This document shows, one piece after another, positions 45,310 to 56,841 of a stretch of DNA of 64,000 nt. Both the position numbers and the translations under genes were made by a program. Source of the stretch: Macrotrachela quadricornifera (Eukaryota; Rotifera; Eurotatoria; Philodinida; Philodinidae); assembly GCA_022393335.1 (NCBI GenBank), contig JAJEKB010020807.1:224873-288872 (forward strand). Direction: 5' to 3'. Position 1 is the stretch's first letter, and the number at the start of each line of letters is the position of its first letter. The notes beneath the pieces are model-generated. The model saw only the letters and a list, made by a program, of their open reading frames with translations. It was not told the origin of the DNA and did not search any database.

Positions 45310-47422
45310 ATGTCTGGTTTAGGTGATTATTTCTACTGTTCAGCATGTGTCACAGACAACGGATCCCAAGATCGACTCAGTATCCCCTCAATAGTAAGTT
45401 GATGTATCTAACATTACATGAACTTTTGAGAAATGTTTTCACCTTGAAAAAGAGAAGTTTGTTTTTAATTGTCGAATGCTACGCCCAGATGGATGAAGTT
45501 AATCAGATTTGGTCAGATTTGATCAGTCAATAGAATTCGATTGGATTCCCTCTAGGGTCCTACCAAATTTTTTTGGCTTCCAATTTCTTTATTTTATGCA
45601 GAGATGGGCAAGTGCGGACTTTTTCGAGTACGAGTATTTCGAGCATTTTGCCCATCTCTGATTTTATGTTGTTTTGGACTTCCGAAACTTTGAAGTGTCA
45701 TTGAAGTATGTACTCCTGTAATTGAGCTTTTCCCCCCTTGGATAAGTTACACAGAGAGAACCCGAATAAGAACACTCGACGTATACACTCAAAATGTCGA
45801 ACTTTTTGATTTTCAATCTATTTTCGTATTTAACTAATGAGTACTCGCTTAATTACGTACGTAATTAGTACTAGATCGTAACACCAGGAATCCCAATATG
45901 ACTCTGTCAGCCGGATTTCGACAAATTTGCTACAGGATACTGTTTGATTTTTATTGGATTTTGATAGAATCCAATAAGAATTATATTCAATTCGCGTCTA
46001 TAATATTGGCTGATAAGTATAAATTTTTGTGTGATTATGTATCTAACGAGATACATTATTTGACTTGTCTTTCTAGAACAATGATCCTAAAACAACAAGA
46101 CACGAACGTCCTCTCAAAATATTGCTTATTGGTGATAGCGGAGTAGGCAAGGTATCATAGATTGTTTGAAGAGAAAATTTTTGTTTGATTTTTTTCTATA
46201 GACTTCCATTATGATTCGTTTTTGTGATGATTTATTCAGCTCGACGTTTATTTCTACAATCGGTATTGACTTTAGAATAAGAACCGTTCAAATTGACGAA
46301 CGAGAAATTAAGTTGCAAATATGGTAAATAGATTTTTGTGAATAAAACAAAGTATTCAATAAAATATGAAATTTTATTAATAATGATAAATGATCTAATT
46401 ATTATAAAGTAAGTGAATTAATTGGGGCTTTCAGATCTTCTAGACCCATCGACAGTAGTAGAAGTAGCTGTTGTAGACACAGCCAATATAGCAATATGCA
46501 CCTATGTAACCATATAAAGATGATATTTTATTAAGTACTTTGTTTTATTTACAATTTAAAATCCTATGAATTTATTATTATAGACTTTTGTGTACATTTA
46601 TTCGATACATGATGATCAATCTAACTATGTTTATGTCAATAAAACATTATTGTTGAGAGAATTTTAAAGATAATTTTCATTTTCAAGACCACAAAAATCC
46701 CAATAAACTTACTTAATCGAAATTGAACTATTCGGTTTTTGACATCTTTATGTATTTAATCTTATGAACGTTGCTCTTATGATGCATGTTCATATCTTAA
46801 AAACCCTTCACTATCTCTTTTTTTTTTACTTCAAACAATTATATCCATACTTCTACGAGCCGTTTTTCAGTTTGATCGATTCTTGAACAGATGTGACTGC
46901 AGATCAGATTTAGCTGTAAACTTGAAATACCTGCTATATAAGATGATCTTCTATGTTACTATACTACCCATTTTGGATAAGCGTATCATTGAGATAAATT
47001 TGTTTTTTCTTCTTTGTTCAGGGATACGGCTGGCCACGAACGGTTTCATACAATCACTAGTAAGTCTATTCAAAGATCCTTGCTATCTAGAAAAAAGTCT
47101 TCTTTTGTCTCTAGGCAATTATTATCGTGGTGCCACTGGAATAATACTTGTTTACGACGTAACACAAGTACGTTCATTTCAAAATATAAATAAATGGTTG
47201 CGTAATATTGATGAACATGCATCTGATGATGTTATGAAAATGCTAGTGGCTAATAAATGTGATATGGTAGAACAACGGTGGATTCCTCGTGAACATGGTG
47301 AATCATTATCATGTAAATACGATATGCCATTTTATGAAACATCGGCTAAACTTAATGTTAATATTAACACTATATTCGTTGAAATGACTCGAATTATTTT
47401 ACAAAAGCGCCGTCAAACTTAA
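45310..47422 (+). CDS. Rab-family small GTPase, atypical, 208 aa
   Basis: Exons are 45,310-45,393 (start exon, less certain), 46,077-46,151, 46,202-46,323, 47,022-47,059 and 47,115-47,422; all phases agree. The G motifs are present in order: P-loop GDSGVGKT, switch I STIGIDF (Rab8/10/13-like), [12 protein letters not shown] and ETSAK. Rab proteins are membrane-recruited GTPases that direct vesicle transport. Two departures are visible. The catalytic Gln of DTAGQE is His, which in other small GTPases strongly slows GTP hydrolysis. The protein ends KRRQT with no C-terminal cysteine, so the usual geranylgeranyl anchor is missing. The 684-bp first intron carries a 62-bp hAT MITE and the third intron is 698 bp. 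The frame is otherwise intact. It could be a neofunctionalised Rab8/10-like copy, an early pseudogene, or a model missing a final exon. Confidence 0.8.
45599..45660. mobile_element. 62-bp hAT-type MITE in the first Rab intron
   Basis: The terminal inverted repeats are CAGAGATGGGCAA and TTGCCCATCTCTG, flanked on both sides by a perfect 8-bp target-site duplication ATTTTATG (45,591-45,598 and 45,661-45,668). The 8-bp duplication and CAG-type terminus are hAT features. Confidence 0.85.
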
Positions 47423-47429
47423 TTGATGG

Positions 47430-48190
47430 ACAACAGAACATCATAATAATTTGAAATCAGCGTGAATAGAATCCATTGAGTTTGATGAATAACATTAAAA
47501 AAAGAGAAGAAAAATCGATTTTTCACATAGTCTAGGGTGTGCAGATGCCAATCAGTTGTAGTAAAAAGACTCTATTCTCAATCCTAATTGATCTTAGAAA
47601 AACTTTGTAGTGTCAGTTAGGATTCCACCAAAATTTTATGAATAATGAGTTTCAATATCAGAATATACTGTGCTGATATTACGATCGCTTACTATATATC
47701 ACCACCACACTGAAAAATGAAATTTTTTGCATCAGTCGATAGTCTTCAGGTAGAAGGAATAGATTATTATGAAAAATTCAATAAAATTATTTGCATCTCT
47801 TATGGAATTAAACCATATTGCAAGATATAGGTTATCATATAATCATCATAGTAGAGTATTGATATTAAAACTAATGATTCTAGACATGAAATATTCTATC
47901 ATCATGAATTATATATCAATCGAGAGCTCTTTCATAGAGCTATCAATTGCACTTGCTAAATCTGAAAAAATTTCCACATCAGGGTAGGGTACCAAAAAGG
48001 GAGGGGGGAGGTAACATCTATAGCTTTTTTTTGTTTTATCATTGATGTATATATCGGGAATAAGATATATATTAAAAATTGAACATCATTCAATTAAAAT
48101 TTTGTTAAAAAATAATTTTAAAAAAATAAAAAAATTCAACATAAAATAGAAATAATAATTTTACAAATATAAATCGAATGATAATTTCGT
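47430..48190. other. Intergenic between the Rab gene and a hAT element
   Basis: No gene is recognised. It includes a short G-rich run (GGGAGGGGGGAGG at about 48,000). Confidence 0.45.
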
Positions 48191-48202
48191 TTGCCTCCAA
48201 CC

Positions 48203-49743
48203 TAGCGGCGGCGTCACGGATGGGCTGGAGTGAGCTTAGCCCACACAAAACTTCACTGAGCCCACCCTGAAAAATTTTTATTATTAATATTGTCAAGACA
48301 GCTTTTTGATCAGATAAAAGAGAATCAAATGCAATATAGGGAAATTTCTTATGATTAAATTAACGTTTAAATCAAAAGTTTCTAACATACTCCATTTTTA
48401 AATGAAATCTACTAATATCAAATGTGTTTGCGGACGCTATCTAAATAATAATAGCTCTCAGAACTACATTTATGTTGCTGATTATTTATAGAAGAGATAT
48501 GGCTGACGTGAAGTTTAATGAACTACCGTATACTAAAACCAGTGAATGAAATTTGTTATATTGATTTGGCATTTCTATCAATAAAATGTGTGTTTTAAAT
48601 AGATATTGAACTAATGCAAGAGACTCTTCATAGTAATAAAAAGAATAGTACTACAGTTTTATCATATATTTTATAATTTGTTTTTCTACATAATAAAGAT
48701 AGTGATAAAATAATGTTTTATATTGTACAATGGTCAAGTTCATAGAAAAACATTTATATTTGCTGAGGACACATATAACACGAGAATTTAGACGGAACGT
48801 GTATCAGTTATATTATAGAAAAGTTATTCACTATATTCTTAATACTTTGGAAAAACAGGTTTTATTAGGAATGTTATGCGAGAAAGTAGGCTGAAGTGGA
48901 AAATCGATGTTTTCTGTCAGTAGAGCAAAATCTTGATTGTTTAGATATACACCAATCCTTGAATATTCTGATTTTTCTAATAAAGGTTGCGTAAAATCGT
49001 CAGATTTCATAATGCTCCAAAAATAAAAATAAAACTTTTAAAATATTTTGCGAAACAGAAGAGTTTTGCATGGTTTATAAACACATCTAACTTTGTTCTT
49101 CATTTGTCTCGGCTGGAAACTGTTTCATGTCAGACTTAGCAACGGCTTTTAGTATATTTGTGGATAATCCTGGTCATATTGACAGCAATTGTTTTCCAAT
49201 AATGCCTTTTGGAAGTTAAACGATGATACTACTTGATAAAGCCAAAAAGTAGAAATTGTTGGTCAACGATACTTTTGCGCGGATATTTTTGATGAGCGGA
49301 AAACCGAAAGCCTCTTGGATTTTCTAATGGAGAACTCTTTTGGTTTTTATACCTGAAAGCAAAATCAGCTAATTCTCAGATAATCATAGTACTGACAGGT
49401 CTAGAATATAGCTAAGACGAGGACAGTTAATCGTAGTGAGAGAATAATCATATACAAACACCGATTCTCGAAGCTCATTCAAGTCGATGTGAAGTGGGTT
49501 TTTCGCTCGACTTTAGTGTAAAAAATGAAAAATTTTTTGAAACGACAACAATCGCCTCTTCACTTCAGTCCTAAATTCATCAATAGACAACATTACTTCA
49601 TATTTCTGTCGACGCCAAAACCGAGTTTTGCCTGATTTTATTTTGGAAGAAAGGCGAGAAGATATTTTTTTCAGTGTCCATCAATCAGTAAACTTGTGGA
49701 TGGGCCCAGCCCACCCTAGAAGAAAATTCTGGCGCCGCCGCTA
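48203..49743. mobile_element. hAT-type element, 1.54 kb, non-autonomous or decayed
   Basis: The termini are TAGCGGCGGCG and CGCCGCCGCTA, with subterminal GGGCTGG/AGCCCACCCT blocks typical of hAT elements. The 8-bp flanks are CTCCAACC (48,195-48,202) and CTCCAATC (49,744-49,751), a target-site duplication with one mismatch. No intact transposase frame is present inside. The element lies just upstream of the piggyBac transposase remnant. Confidence 0.8.
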
Positions 49744-49916
49744 CTCCAATCGCTGGATTTTAATGTATCTTTAGTCAAGAAATATTTTAATATCAAATAA
49801 AAAAAAAATTTTAATTTAGGCGTGAAAAATCTTCATTTAGTTAATATTTTTTTTTCTATGTATTTTACATAGACTGTTCGTGTTAGGAACATTGCCTCTA
49901 TAACTCCAGATCTGAT

Positions 49917-51432
49917 ATGACTTGGTGTTCAAATCCGCATCTCTCTTCGAAAACAAATTTTTCAAATGATAATACCACAGAAGCTGGATTGACCCAAGTT
50001 ATTGAAAATATATCATCCATTGAAGACTCATTTCTTTGTTTTATGTCAGAGAAAATACTTGAAAAAATTTTGGCTTACTCAAACTTCAAATACTCTCAAA
50101 ATAATATTGCCGCTGGAAAATCAGAAGAAATCACTATTATTGAATTTAAAGCTTTCATCGGGCTTTTATTACTTTCTGGTCTATCAGGCAAATCGAGGAC
50201 AGATCTAAACTGTTTATGGAGAAGAAGTCCATTAGAATCTCCCATCTTTAAAGTGACTATGTCAAGAAGTCTTTTCCAAAAGACTATTGCCTATTTACGA
50301 TTCGATGACAAAAAAACACGAGAAGAAAGAAAAAAAATGATAAGTCTGCCGTACTTCGTACAATCTGGTCGTATTTTCAAGATAACTTACAAAAGTGTTA
50401 CATACTAGGATATAATCTTACTATCGATGAACACCTATTAGGCTTTCGTGGAAAATGCCTTTTTCGACAGTATATGCTTACGAAACCTGACAAATATGGA
50501 TTAAAATTTTGGTTGTGTTGATGTAAATTTGCACTACGTATTTAATGCATTTCCTTACCTTGATCGACAATCAACGGAAGAAAGACAAACTCAGATAGGT
50601 GCTAAAGTAGTTTTAGGATTGCTCAAATCACTTTATGGTTCAAGAAGAAATGTTACAATGGACAATTTTTTTACAAGTGTTCCGTTACCCAAAGAACTTA
50701 AAGAAAAGAGTTTGTCTCTTGTCGGAACATTGTGAAAAAATAAGCCGAAAATACCTGTAGAATTCGAATCAAATACAAAGTGCGAAATTAGCTCTTCGTT
50801 TTTTGGTTTTCAAGACGGTTTAACTAGTTTCATTTGTACCTAAATGCAGTAAAACTGTTTTACTACTTTCTTCGAAACTTCACGATTGTCAGGTGGACAA
50901 AACAACTGGTAAACCAATTGCTATTTTGGATTACAATAAAACTAAAGGAGCTGTTGACAAAATTGGTCAATTATGTCACAGATATACGGTAAAAAAATAT
51001 TTTTTATACTTCTACATTTTATTTTGTATAGGTAAAAAGAGGTACAAAACAGTGGTCATTTTGCATCTTTTATGGAATGATCATATGGAAAACAAAGAAT
51101 CCTCAATTGAATCAAAATACAACACATAAACGTCGATTATTTCTCGAAGAACTAGGACTGGCTTTTGTATCACACCAGTTGGATTATCGCTCAAAAAATT
51201 CAAAATTTTTGAACGAAGATATTCAAAATGCATTAGCTATCGTTGGTTGTCCTGTAATGAAGAGAAATATATCAATCATAAATCAAAATTCGACTCAAAT
51301 AAAACGAAAAAGATGTTGCTTTTGTGAACGTTCTATGGACAAAAAACGTCAACTCAATGCGGTAGTTGTTCTGCATTTGTTTGTAATGAACATTCTCTTA
51401 AATGTATTTTTTGTAACACTTGCTGCAAATAA
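49917..51432 (+). pseudogene. piggyBac-family (DDE_Tnp_1_7) transposase, disrupted
   Basis: The N-terminal part (49,917-50,335) is open and typical: a helical region, then WRRSPLESPIFKVTMSR and YLRFDDKKTREERKK. A frameshift in an A-run near 50,335 follows. The catalytic blocks can still be read in other frames: LTIDEHLLGFRGKC with the first Asp (about 50,415-50,460), VTMDNFFTS with the second (about 50,655-50,685), and KTKGAVDKIGQL with the third (about 50,943-50,975), where the usual D-x-x-D has become D-x-x-G. There is an in-frame TGA at about 50,733, a further frame change near 50,520, and a probable 43-bp intron at 50,989-51,031. The cysteine-rich C-terminus (CCFCER ... CGSCSAFVC ... CIFCNTCCK) ends at a TAA at 51,430 after another frameshift near 51,355. 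No TTAA-flanked termini were found. The product cannot be active as read. Confidence 0.8.
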
Positions 51433-51579
51433 AGAATATTATTTTCATAACTTGTTTATGAGATCGAACCTCAAAATATCATATTTCATCAGGGGAGTGC
51501 TCCAAAGTACAAACAAATATTTTTTGAAAATATATATTGTGAAGCATGCATTGTCGGTTATGCTATTTGTATAACTTTT

Positions 51580-52560
51580 ACTTTACATCTCATTTGCACT
51601 CCTAAATATACCTTATGCTATGATATATGATATTGTGACTTTAGAAAGAGCATGTCGTAAGAAAAGTTCTTTGTTTTAGGTAGTCATTCCACATCGACTT
51701 ATTTCACCCCCTGCTCGAAAAACGTCCAATTTTTACAGTCAGCCGATCTTGTCAATTTATCGATCGCATGATCACAAAAGTCATCTATTCTAGGATAGAA
51801 ATTACTGATTACTAAAATTTAACCAATAATTCTATTTTGTTACATCTCCATCATTACAAAAAAGAATACTAATTAATTATAGAAAAAAATTTAGTGATAA
51901 ATAAAATTTAATAATCATTGAATATCTTCGATATGAAAAAAAAATTCAAAATGTATAATTGATATACTAAAATTTTCTTTCGCAGCTATAATATTTTTAT
52001 ATTTTAGTCAATGTCCTAATGTCTCAGTAGAAATAAAAATACAAAAGAAAAACTAATATAGAAAATATTTTAAAATTATTTGTAAAAATGTCATCAATCA
52101 TTTAATGTCCCGTATGCAAAAAAAATATAGAGAAAAAAGCTTAAATGAGATTTTTAGATATCACTAAATATTTATATAGGTATATATATGTAATCACAAT
52201 AACTCTGTTAAGATTTACTTGGTTCTAATTGGGTATGTGATACAGGAAGGAGGAGGATAGAAACAAAGAGCGTCTGTCTGGACTAATAGTAAGAGTGGAA
52301 ACATAGATACAGAGATCAAAGATTAAAGTTTTTTTTTCGAGAACAAATATGCAATATGAACTACAACACCAATCCGACACAAATATCAACTCACCTGAAA
52401 ATCATAAGAATTGTATTATAATACGCATTATCATATACTATCCTTCACTATGAACTATACCATCTTCACTTCTATGTTTGTTTTTACGTTGTTCTTTATA
52501 CTGCTAGACCTAACAATATAAACAAATTCTCCAAAATCTAGACATTCAGACCCAGTACTT
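51580..52560. other. AT-rich DNA with one dispersed repeat copy
   Basis: No gene. 51,740-52,150 is the inverted partner of 19,300-19,720. Confidence 0.5.
51740..52150. repeat. Dispersed repeat, copy 2 (inverted partner at 19,300-19,720)
   Basis: Its reverse complement matches the first copy along its whole length, including AATATTATAGCTG and TTTTAGTATATCAATTATA. It lies about 300 bp beyond the end of the broken piggyBac transposase, so a link with that element is possible but not shown. Confidence 0.6.
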
Positions 52561-52571
52561 AACAGCACATA

Positions 52572-53147
52572 CAGTAAAACATCTCTATAGTGGACATCCT
52601 TCAAACTTTTCCAAAGTGTGCACTATATGGAGGTGTCCACCGTAGAGAGGTTTAGTTTGTTTTTGAAAGTAAAGTTTTTTGAAGAAACACACACGTTTCC
52701 CATATGTGTGAAAAGTGTTAATGGATCAAATAGTCGGCTAGAACAAATTGTTACATCTCTTTTGATATTTTTTTTTTGAAAATAGAAAGATCAACAACTG
52801 TTAAGGTAGTTTTTTACAGAACTGTCTTTTATCACTTCTGAATCTAGATAGATGTCATTTAATTGAAATTTGAGACGGACGATGAAAGTATGCAGCTGAG
52901 GCTGTTCAATGAACATAAAACGATTGAACTTTCCCACTCAATCCTAATACGCTAGACTTATTCTCTTCCTTCTTTTTCATTCGCCTCAACTACGTACTTT
53001 CCTCAGATGTTCATTAGCATATGATCCATTGAAAATAGGAATGGAAGAATCAATGTCGACAAACTCAACAGCTGTTAATTGCTGACCACCAAGTCAAAAT
53101 ATTCTCTCCAAATTCCTAAGCAGTGTCCACTATGGCAGGTTTTACTG
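52572..53147. mobile_element. pogo/Tigger-type MITE
   Basis: The left end CAGTAAAACATCTCTATAGT (with GGACATCC following) and the right end GTGTCCACTATGGCAGG with TTTTACTG are inverted and flanked by TA on both sides (52,570-52,571 and 53,148-53,149). The CAGTAAAACCTCT...GGACAC consensus is that of pogo-like Tc1/mariner elements. A second inverted copy of the terminal motif (GTGTCCACCGTAGAGAGG) lies just inside the left end. There is no transposase; the length is 576 bp. Confidence 0.75.
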
Positions 53148-53401
53148 TAGTAGAAATTCTTCAAATTCTAAACTTCTACGCTGAGTACATGATCTGATCT
53201 GTTGAGAGTACATATATAATAGCACATAATATAAATCCTTGGTTAGGCCTTTAATAAACCATGAATTCTGCGTGCTTTACACAGAAATTGGATTGGAAGT
53301 CTTCACGACTTTGAATTCGAGGATTAATCTGCAATCTAAATGATTAGGTGCTATGTTTCTACGAGTTAGTGTACAATTTACAGTATAAAATGAACTCTTA
53401 C

Positions 53402-53830
53402 TTGCATAGACCTCCTTCTCTGAACTTTTCAAGTTCATTTAACCACCGTTTCGAGTCGATTTCATTTACATCACCGTCTGAATCAGCTGCTTGCAGTTGA
53501 TTTACAATGGGTTTAAAAATGCTACTTGGAGTTCATTATTTTTGTTAAGCAGATCTTATAGTTTATTTTTCGCTGGTTGAATCATTTGTTGGACGTCCTT
53601 GATCGAATAGTTTTCCCATGCATTGATTTTCTTAATCTTCTTTCACAATTCAGGAGTAGAAGAAGATCGATTGCGATTTCTAAGCTTCTCTCCAAGGAAA
53701 TCAAAATGCTTAGAGACCTTCTTAAAATTTCTATAGATTTCGTATTGATATTCGTTGAAGTGTGTTTTACAGAATAATTCCTTGCAACCCATGCAGTTAT
53801 GACTACAAAGTGTCTCCTGACATTTTCACA
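53402..53830 (-). pseudogene. B-box-like zinc-binding/coiled-coil protein fragment
   Basis: Read on the minus strand, the frame gives CSHNCMGCKELFCKTHF, a C-x-x-C ... C-x-x-H B-box-like zinc motif, followed by a charged helical region. Segments such as DVQQMIQPAKNKL and DVNEIDSKRWLNELEKF match a coiled-coil family common in bdelloids (zinc motif, coiled coil, often followed by NHL or other domains). In-frame stops interrupt it (TGA at 53,645-53,643 where Trp is expected, and further TAA codons), with at least one frame change. A GTAAGA donor follows at 53,401. No N-terminal start was found. It is an old, broken copy. Confidence 0.5.
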
Positions 53831-53839
53831 CACAATAAC

Positions 53840-54718
53840 TTAGTTGAACTTGAGACGATTTAGTGACAATATCACAAAGTCAGAACATACCATCAAGAAA
53901 CGGTTTTCATCATTGAGTAGAAGTCAGGGATTTATATTTGAAAAAAGTAGAGAAACTTTGGAGTAAGTTCCAAGAGTAGTCTTGGCAGAGTTTACTAAAT
54001 GGTACCATGTAAAATACCATGGTATTTCAGAATTTATTCGGGTATAGTCTGAGCTATCAAAAATCTGAGTGTACCATTTTATAGAATCCGTCAAGTTATA
54101 CTTAGAATCAGAACAGAAACTTTGGAATGAGTTCCCAGGTAAATCTTGTGCTAATTTCACGTGTATCTTTGGACCTTAACGAATGTTTTTAAATTGATAG
54201 AGTTAGCGCAAAGACATAGGACAAACTTTACTCATAAATTAAAAAAGATGTGTGTTTATTTTTCACATAAATCGATTCTAACTATGAAACAAAATTTTCT
54301 TATTTACTCGAGTCTGTAACATATATTCTCGGAAGATCAGAATTTTAGCTCAAGGGACTTTCGGTCTGATTCAAAATTTGGTGCAGGACGAAATTCATTT
54401 CAAGGCTCATAAAACATAATTTAACTCCAATGAATTGTTAGTATATTTGATTTTACGTAGTACTAAAGATTTAGATCACATTATATTTAAAGTATCCTGT
54501 TCAGCTTAATCTATTTCGAAAGACAGACTTATTGAAATTCAATTGGAACTAGAAATTATAATAGAAATATGACCTTTTATTAAGGAATTGGTGAAAGGTA
54601 TTTGGGCCCGAACTAAAAATCCATGTAAAGTGCATGTTCTCTCTGGTATTCTTTAATGATTTCTTCTTTTTCTTTCAGCTTCCAGTAAACTCTTTTTGGT
54701 TTTGTACTCACATATACA
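53840..54718. other. Intergenic, no gene recognised
   Basis: A weak direct repeat of GAAACTTTGGA(G/A)T(A/G)AGTTCC is seen at about 53,950 and 54,115. Otherwise featureless, AT-rich DNA up to the start of duplication copy B. Confidence 0.45.
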
Positions 54719-55559
54719 TACATTCACTAATCAATCTGACATGTAAATATGCATTTGTGATGCTAGAGTTCGTCTAGATAATTCTGAAGTGAGGGAAAAT
54801 TTTTTCAAACGACTGCTGGACATGGGATATAAGTTTAATTCATAATGATTAAAAAATCCTCATATTGATAGTACCTGAAACTGTTACAAAACCAGTCAAT
54901 TCCGTTGTTATTGTGATATTATTCAGACTGATATCTTTATATTCTAGTACGTTTCTGCCGCTGGAATTCGGTCAGTTTAAAGTATAAAAAACTCAAATGA
55001 ATATTCACATAGAGCCTGTGAAAATACAGTGAAAAAAGTATATAACTTACTTATGAAGCGATTATTAAAATTTCATTTGAAGGAATCATTCAATTTCGGT
55101 CAGAATAACCTACTAAATTCAAACAAGTAACAAAAAAAGACAACTCTCTTACCTGTAAAAAAAGTATATTTTTATGTGCTAAAAGAAACGTACTTTATGT
55201 TGAAAACGCCAGGTCATGAATTGACTGTTTTCAAATTTATTGCTTTTAATAAAACAAAGTGAAAACATAAACATTCATCGCTATGCTCAAAAAAAAACAA
55301 TTATGAAAAAAGTTTTCATTATTTCACTTTTTTTATAACAAAAAAGAATTTTTTTGTGTGTTCGCATGCTTGCATTTTACATATATAAATGTTGTTTGTT
55401 TTCATTATGTGTCTGAGTCGATATGCCCTTGGTTTCAAAATAGTGCCGTTGTCATAGAAGAATTTTTTGCAACTAATTGAAATGTATCATTCAGAACAAT
55501 TGTTAATTCGACAAACGATTCTGCCGATCTTTATTCGATCAAATGCCCAAATTATCTGA

Positions 55560-55805
55560 ATGACAACGTTGAAAGCTGAACAATCAATGAAGACTTATAT
55601 CGATGCTGCTAAATTTACTATATATCTTTGTGATAACATATCTGGTAAGAAAGCTTTACTTTATAACGATGCGGCTATACTTAGAGTATCAGCCCGTTTG
55701 GCTTCTGGAGAAGTCTTTTTATTATTATGCTTCAGTCCAAGACCTCATCGTATCACTTACAAATTTTTATTGCTCTCGGTAATAGTTTTGAGAAAATCAG
55801 GATAA
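55560..55805 (+). CDS. Small hypothetical ORF, 81 aa, paired with 20,735-20,953
   Basis: It starts MTTLKAEQSMKT as in copy A and stays open through the position where copy A has TAG, ending nine codons later. A GTAATA at that position could be a splice donor shared by both copies. TATATAAATG lies about 180 bp upstream. No domain is recognised. The replacement pattern between copies does not show clear constraint. Confidence 0.25.
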   Translation: MTTLKAEQSMKTYIDAAKFTIYLCDNISGKKALLYNDAAILRVSARLASGEVFLLLCFSPRPHRITYKFLLLSVIVLRKSG

Positions 55806-56678
55806 ACATCTAGGAGAATACTTTCTATTCCGCGATGTGACAAAATGAATCAAATGTATGGAATAATGTTCGGGTCTCCGGAATTGTATGGAACTAATTT
55901 CTTGGGCAGAACTGATTCCGAGATGTTGAACATTGGGGGATAATATGACTGTTTACATCTAAAGAAATTAAACGTAACTAAGTGTCATGGTCATTGCTAT
56001 GATTCACATACTCGAGTTCCTGCTTTCTTTCTTTCCTTCATTCCTACTTGTATACTGTTTATACATTCTTCCTTCGTTTGATCATTTTTATGATATAGCT
56101 TAACCCATGATGATGTATGCTCATGACATGCTTCACTTTTTTTTGTTCTTGCATTTATATTCATTCGTTTTTTCCTGTTTCCTGTGTTATACACGGTGCG
56201 AATCTCATCCCATCAACGTTTACAATGTTATACAGTGCATTAAAAAAAAAAAGTAAACATTTGCCTTATCAAAACAAATTACATGCATACATGTGAAAAC
56301 AAAAAAAAATGATAGTTAAGCTGGTAGAAAGTAGCCTTCTTTCTGCGTAGAAGAGTTCAATATATTTTTTTTACTTCGCCAAAATCGCGTTATTTTGCTT
56401 TGATCAGAAGTATAATCCTTCCATAATTGCTCCCCCAAGTAGTTTTATTTGTGGAACCCAAAACTGCAAGGTCATCCAAACCCAGCAAGAGCTCGTGCAT
56501 ACTGCACGGCTGTTTTTTCCTCTGACGTATGACATCAAACTTTTAACATTTGACCTGCCACAGACATGCACACACTTGATATTATGCACATCGAAATCCT
56601 ATGGTTTAATTCTTTTACATTGCATGTATTTTTACATTTTATGTACTTTTTGGTCTTATATCAATTATAGCTCTTGTA

Positions 56679-56816
56679 TAGAGACCTGCGGATCTGTCCA
56701 GACCCGGGTTCGAGTCTACATCTGACCAGGCTCGAGCGGATCCGAGTCTAGAAATTTAGTCTGTCTCGAATCTGGATTAGGCTCGGGACCAAAAAACATG
56801 AACCCGCAAGTCTCTA
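56679..56816. mobile_element. 138-bp hAT-type MITE
   Basis: The termini are TAGAGACCTGCGG and CCGCAAGTCTCTA (inverted), with the perfect 8-bp target-site duplication CTCTTGTA at 56,671-56,678 and 56,817-56,824. The interior is rich in short inverted GGATC/GACCC-type motifs. Absent from copy A. Confidence 0.8.
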
Positions 56817-56841
56817 CTCTTGTAGCCTTATCCCCTTGTTC

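Noticed and set aside
56700..56725. tRNA B-box-like sequence GGGTTCGAGTCT
   Set aside because: There is no cloverleaf or A-box at the right spacing, and the sequence is inside a well-defined hAT MITE.
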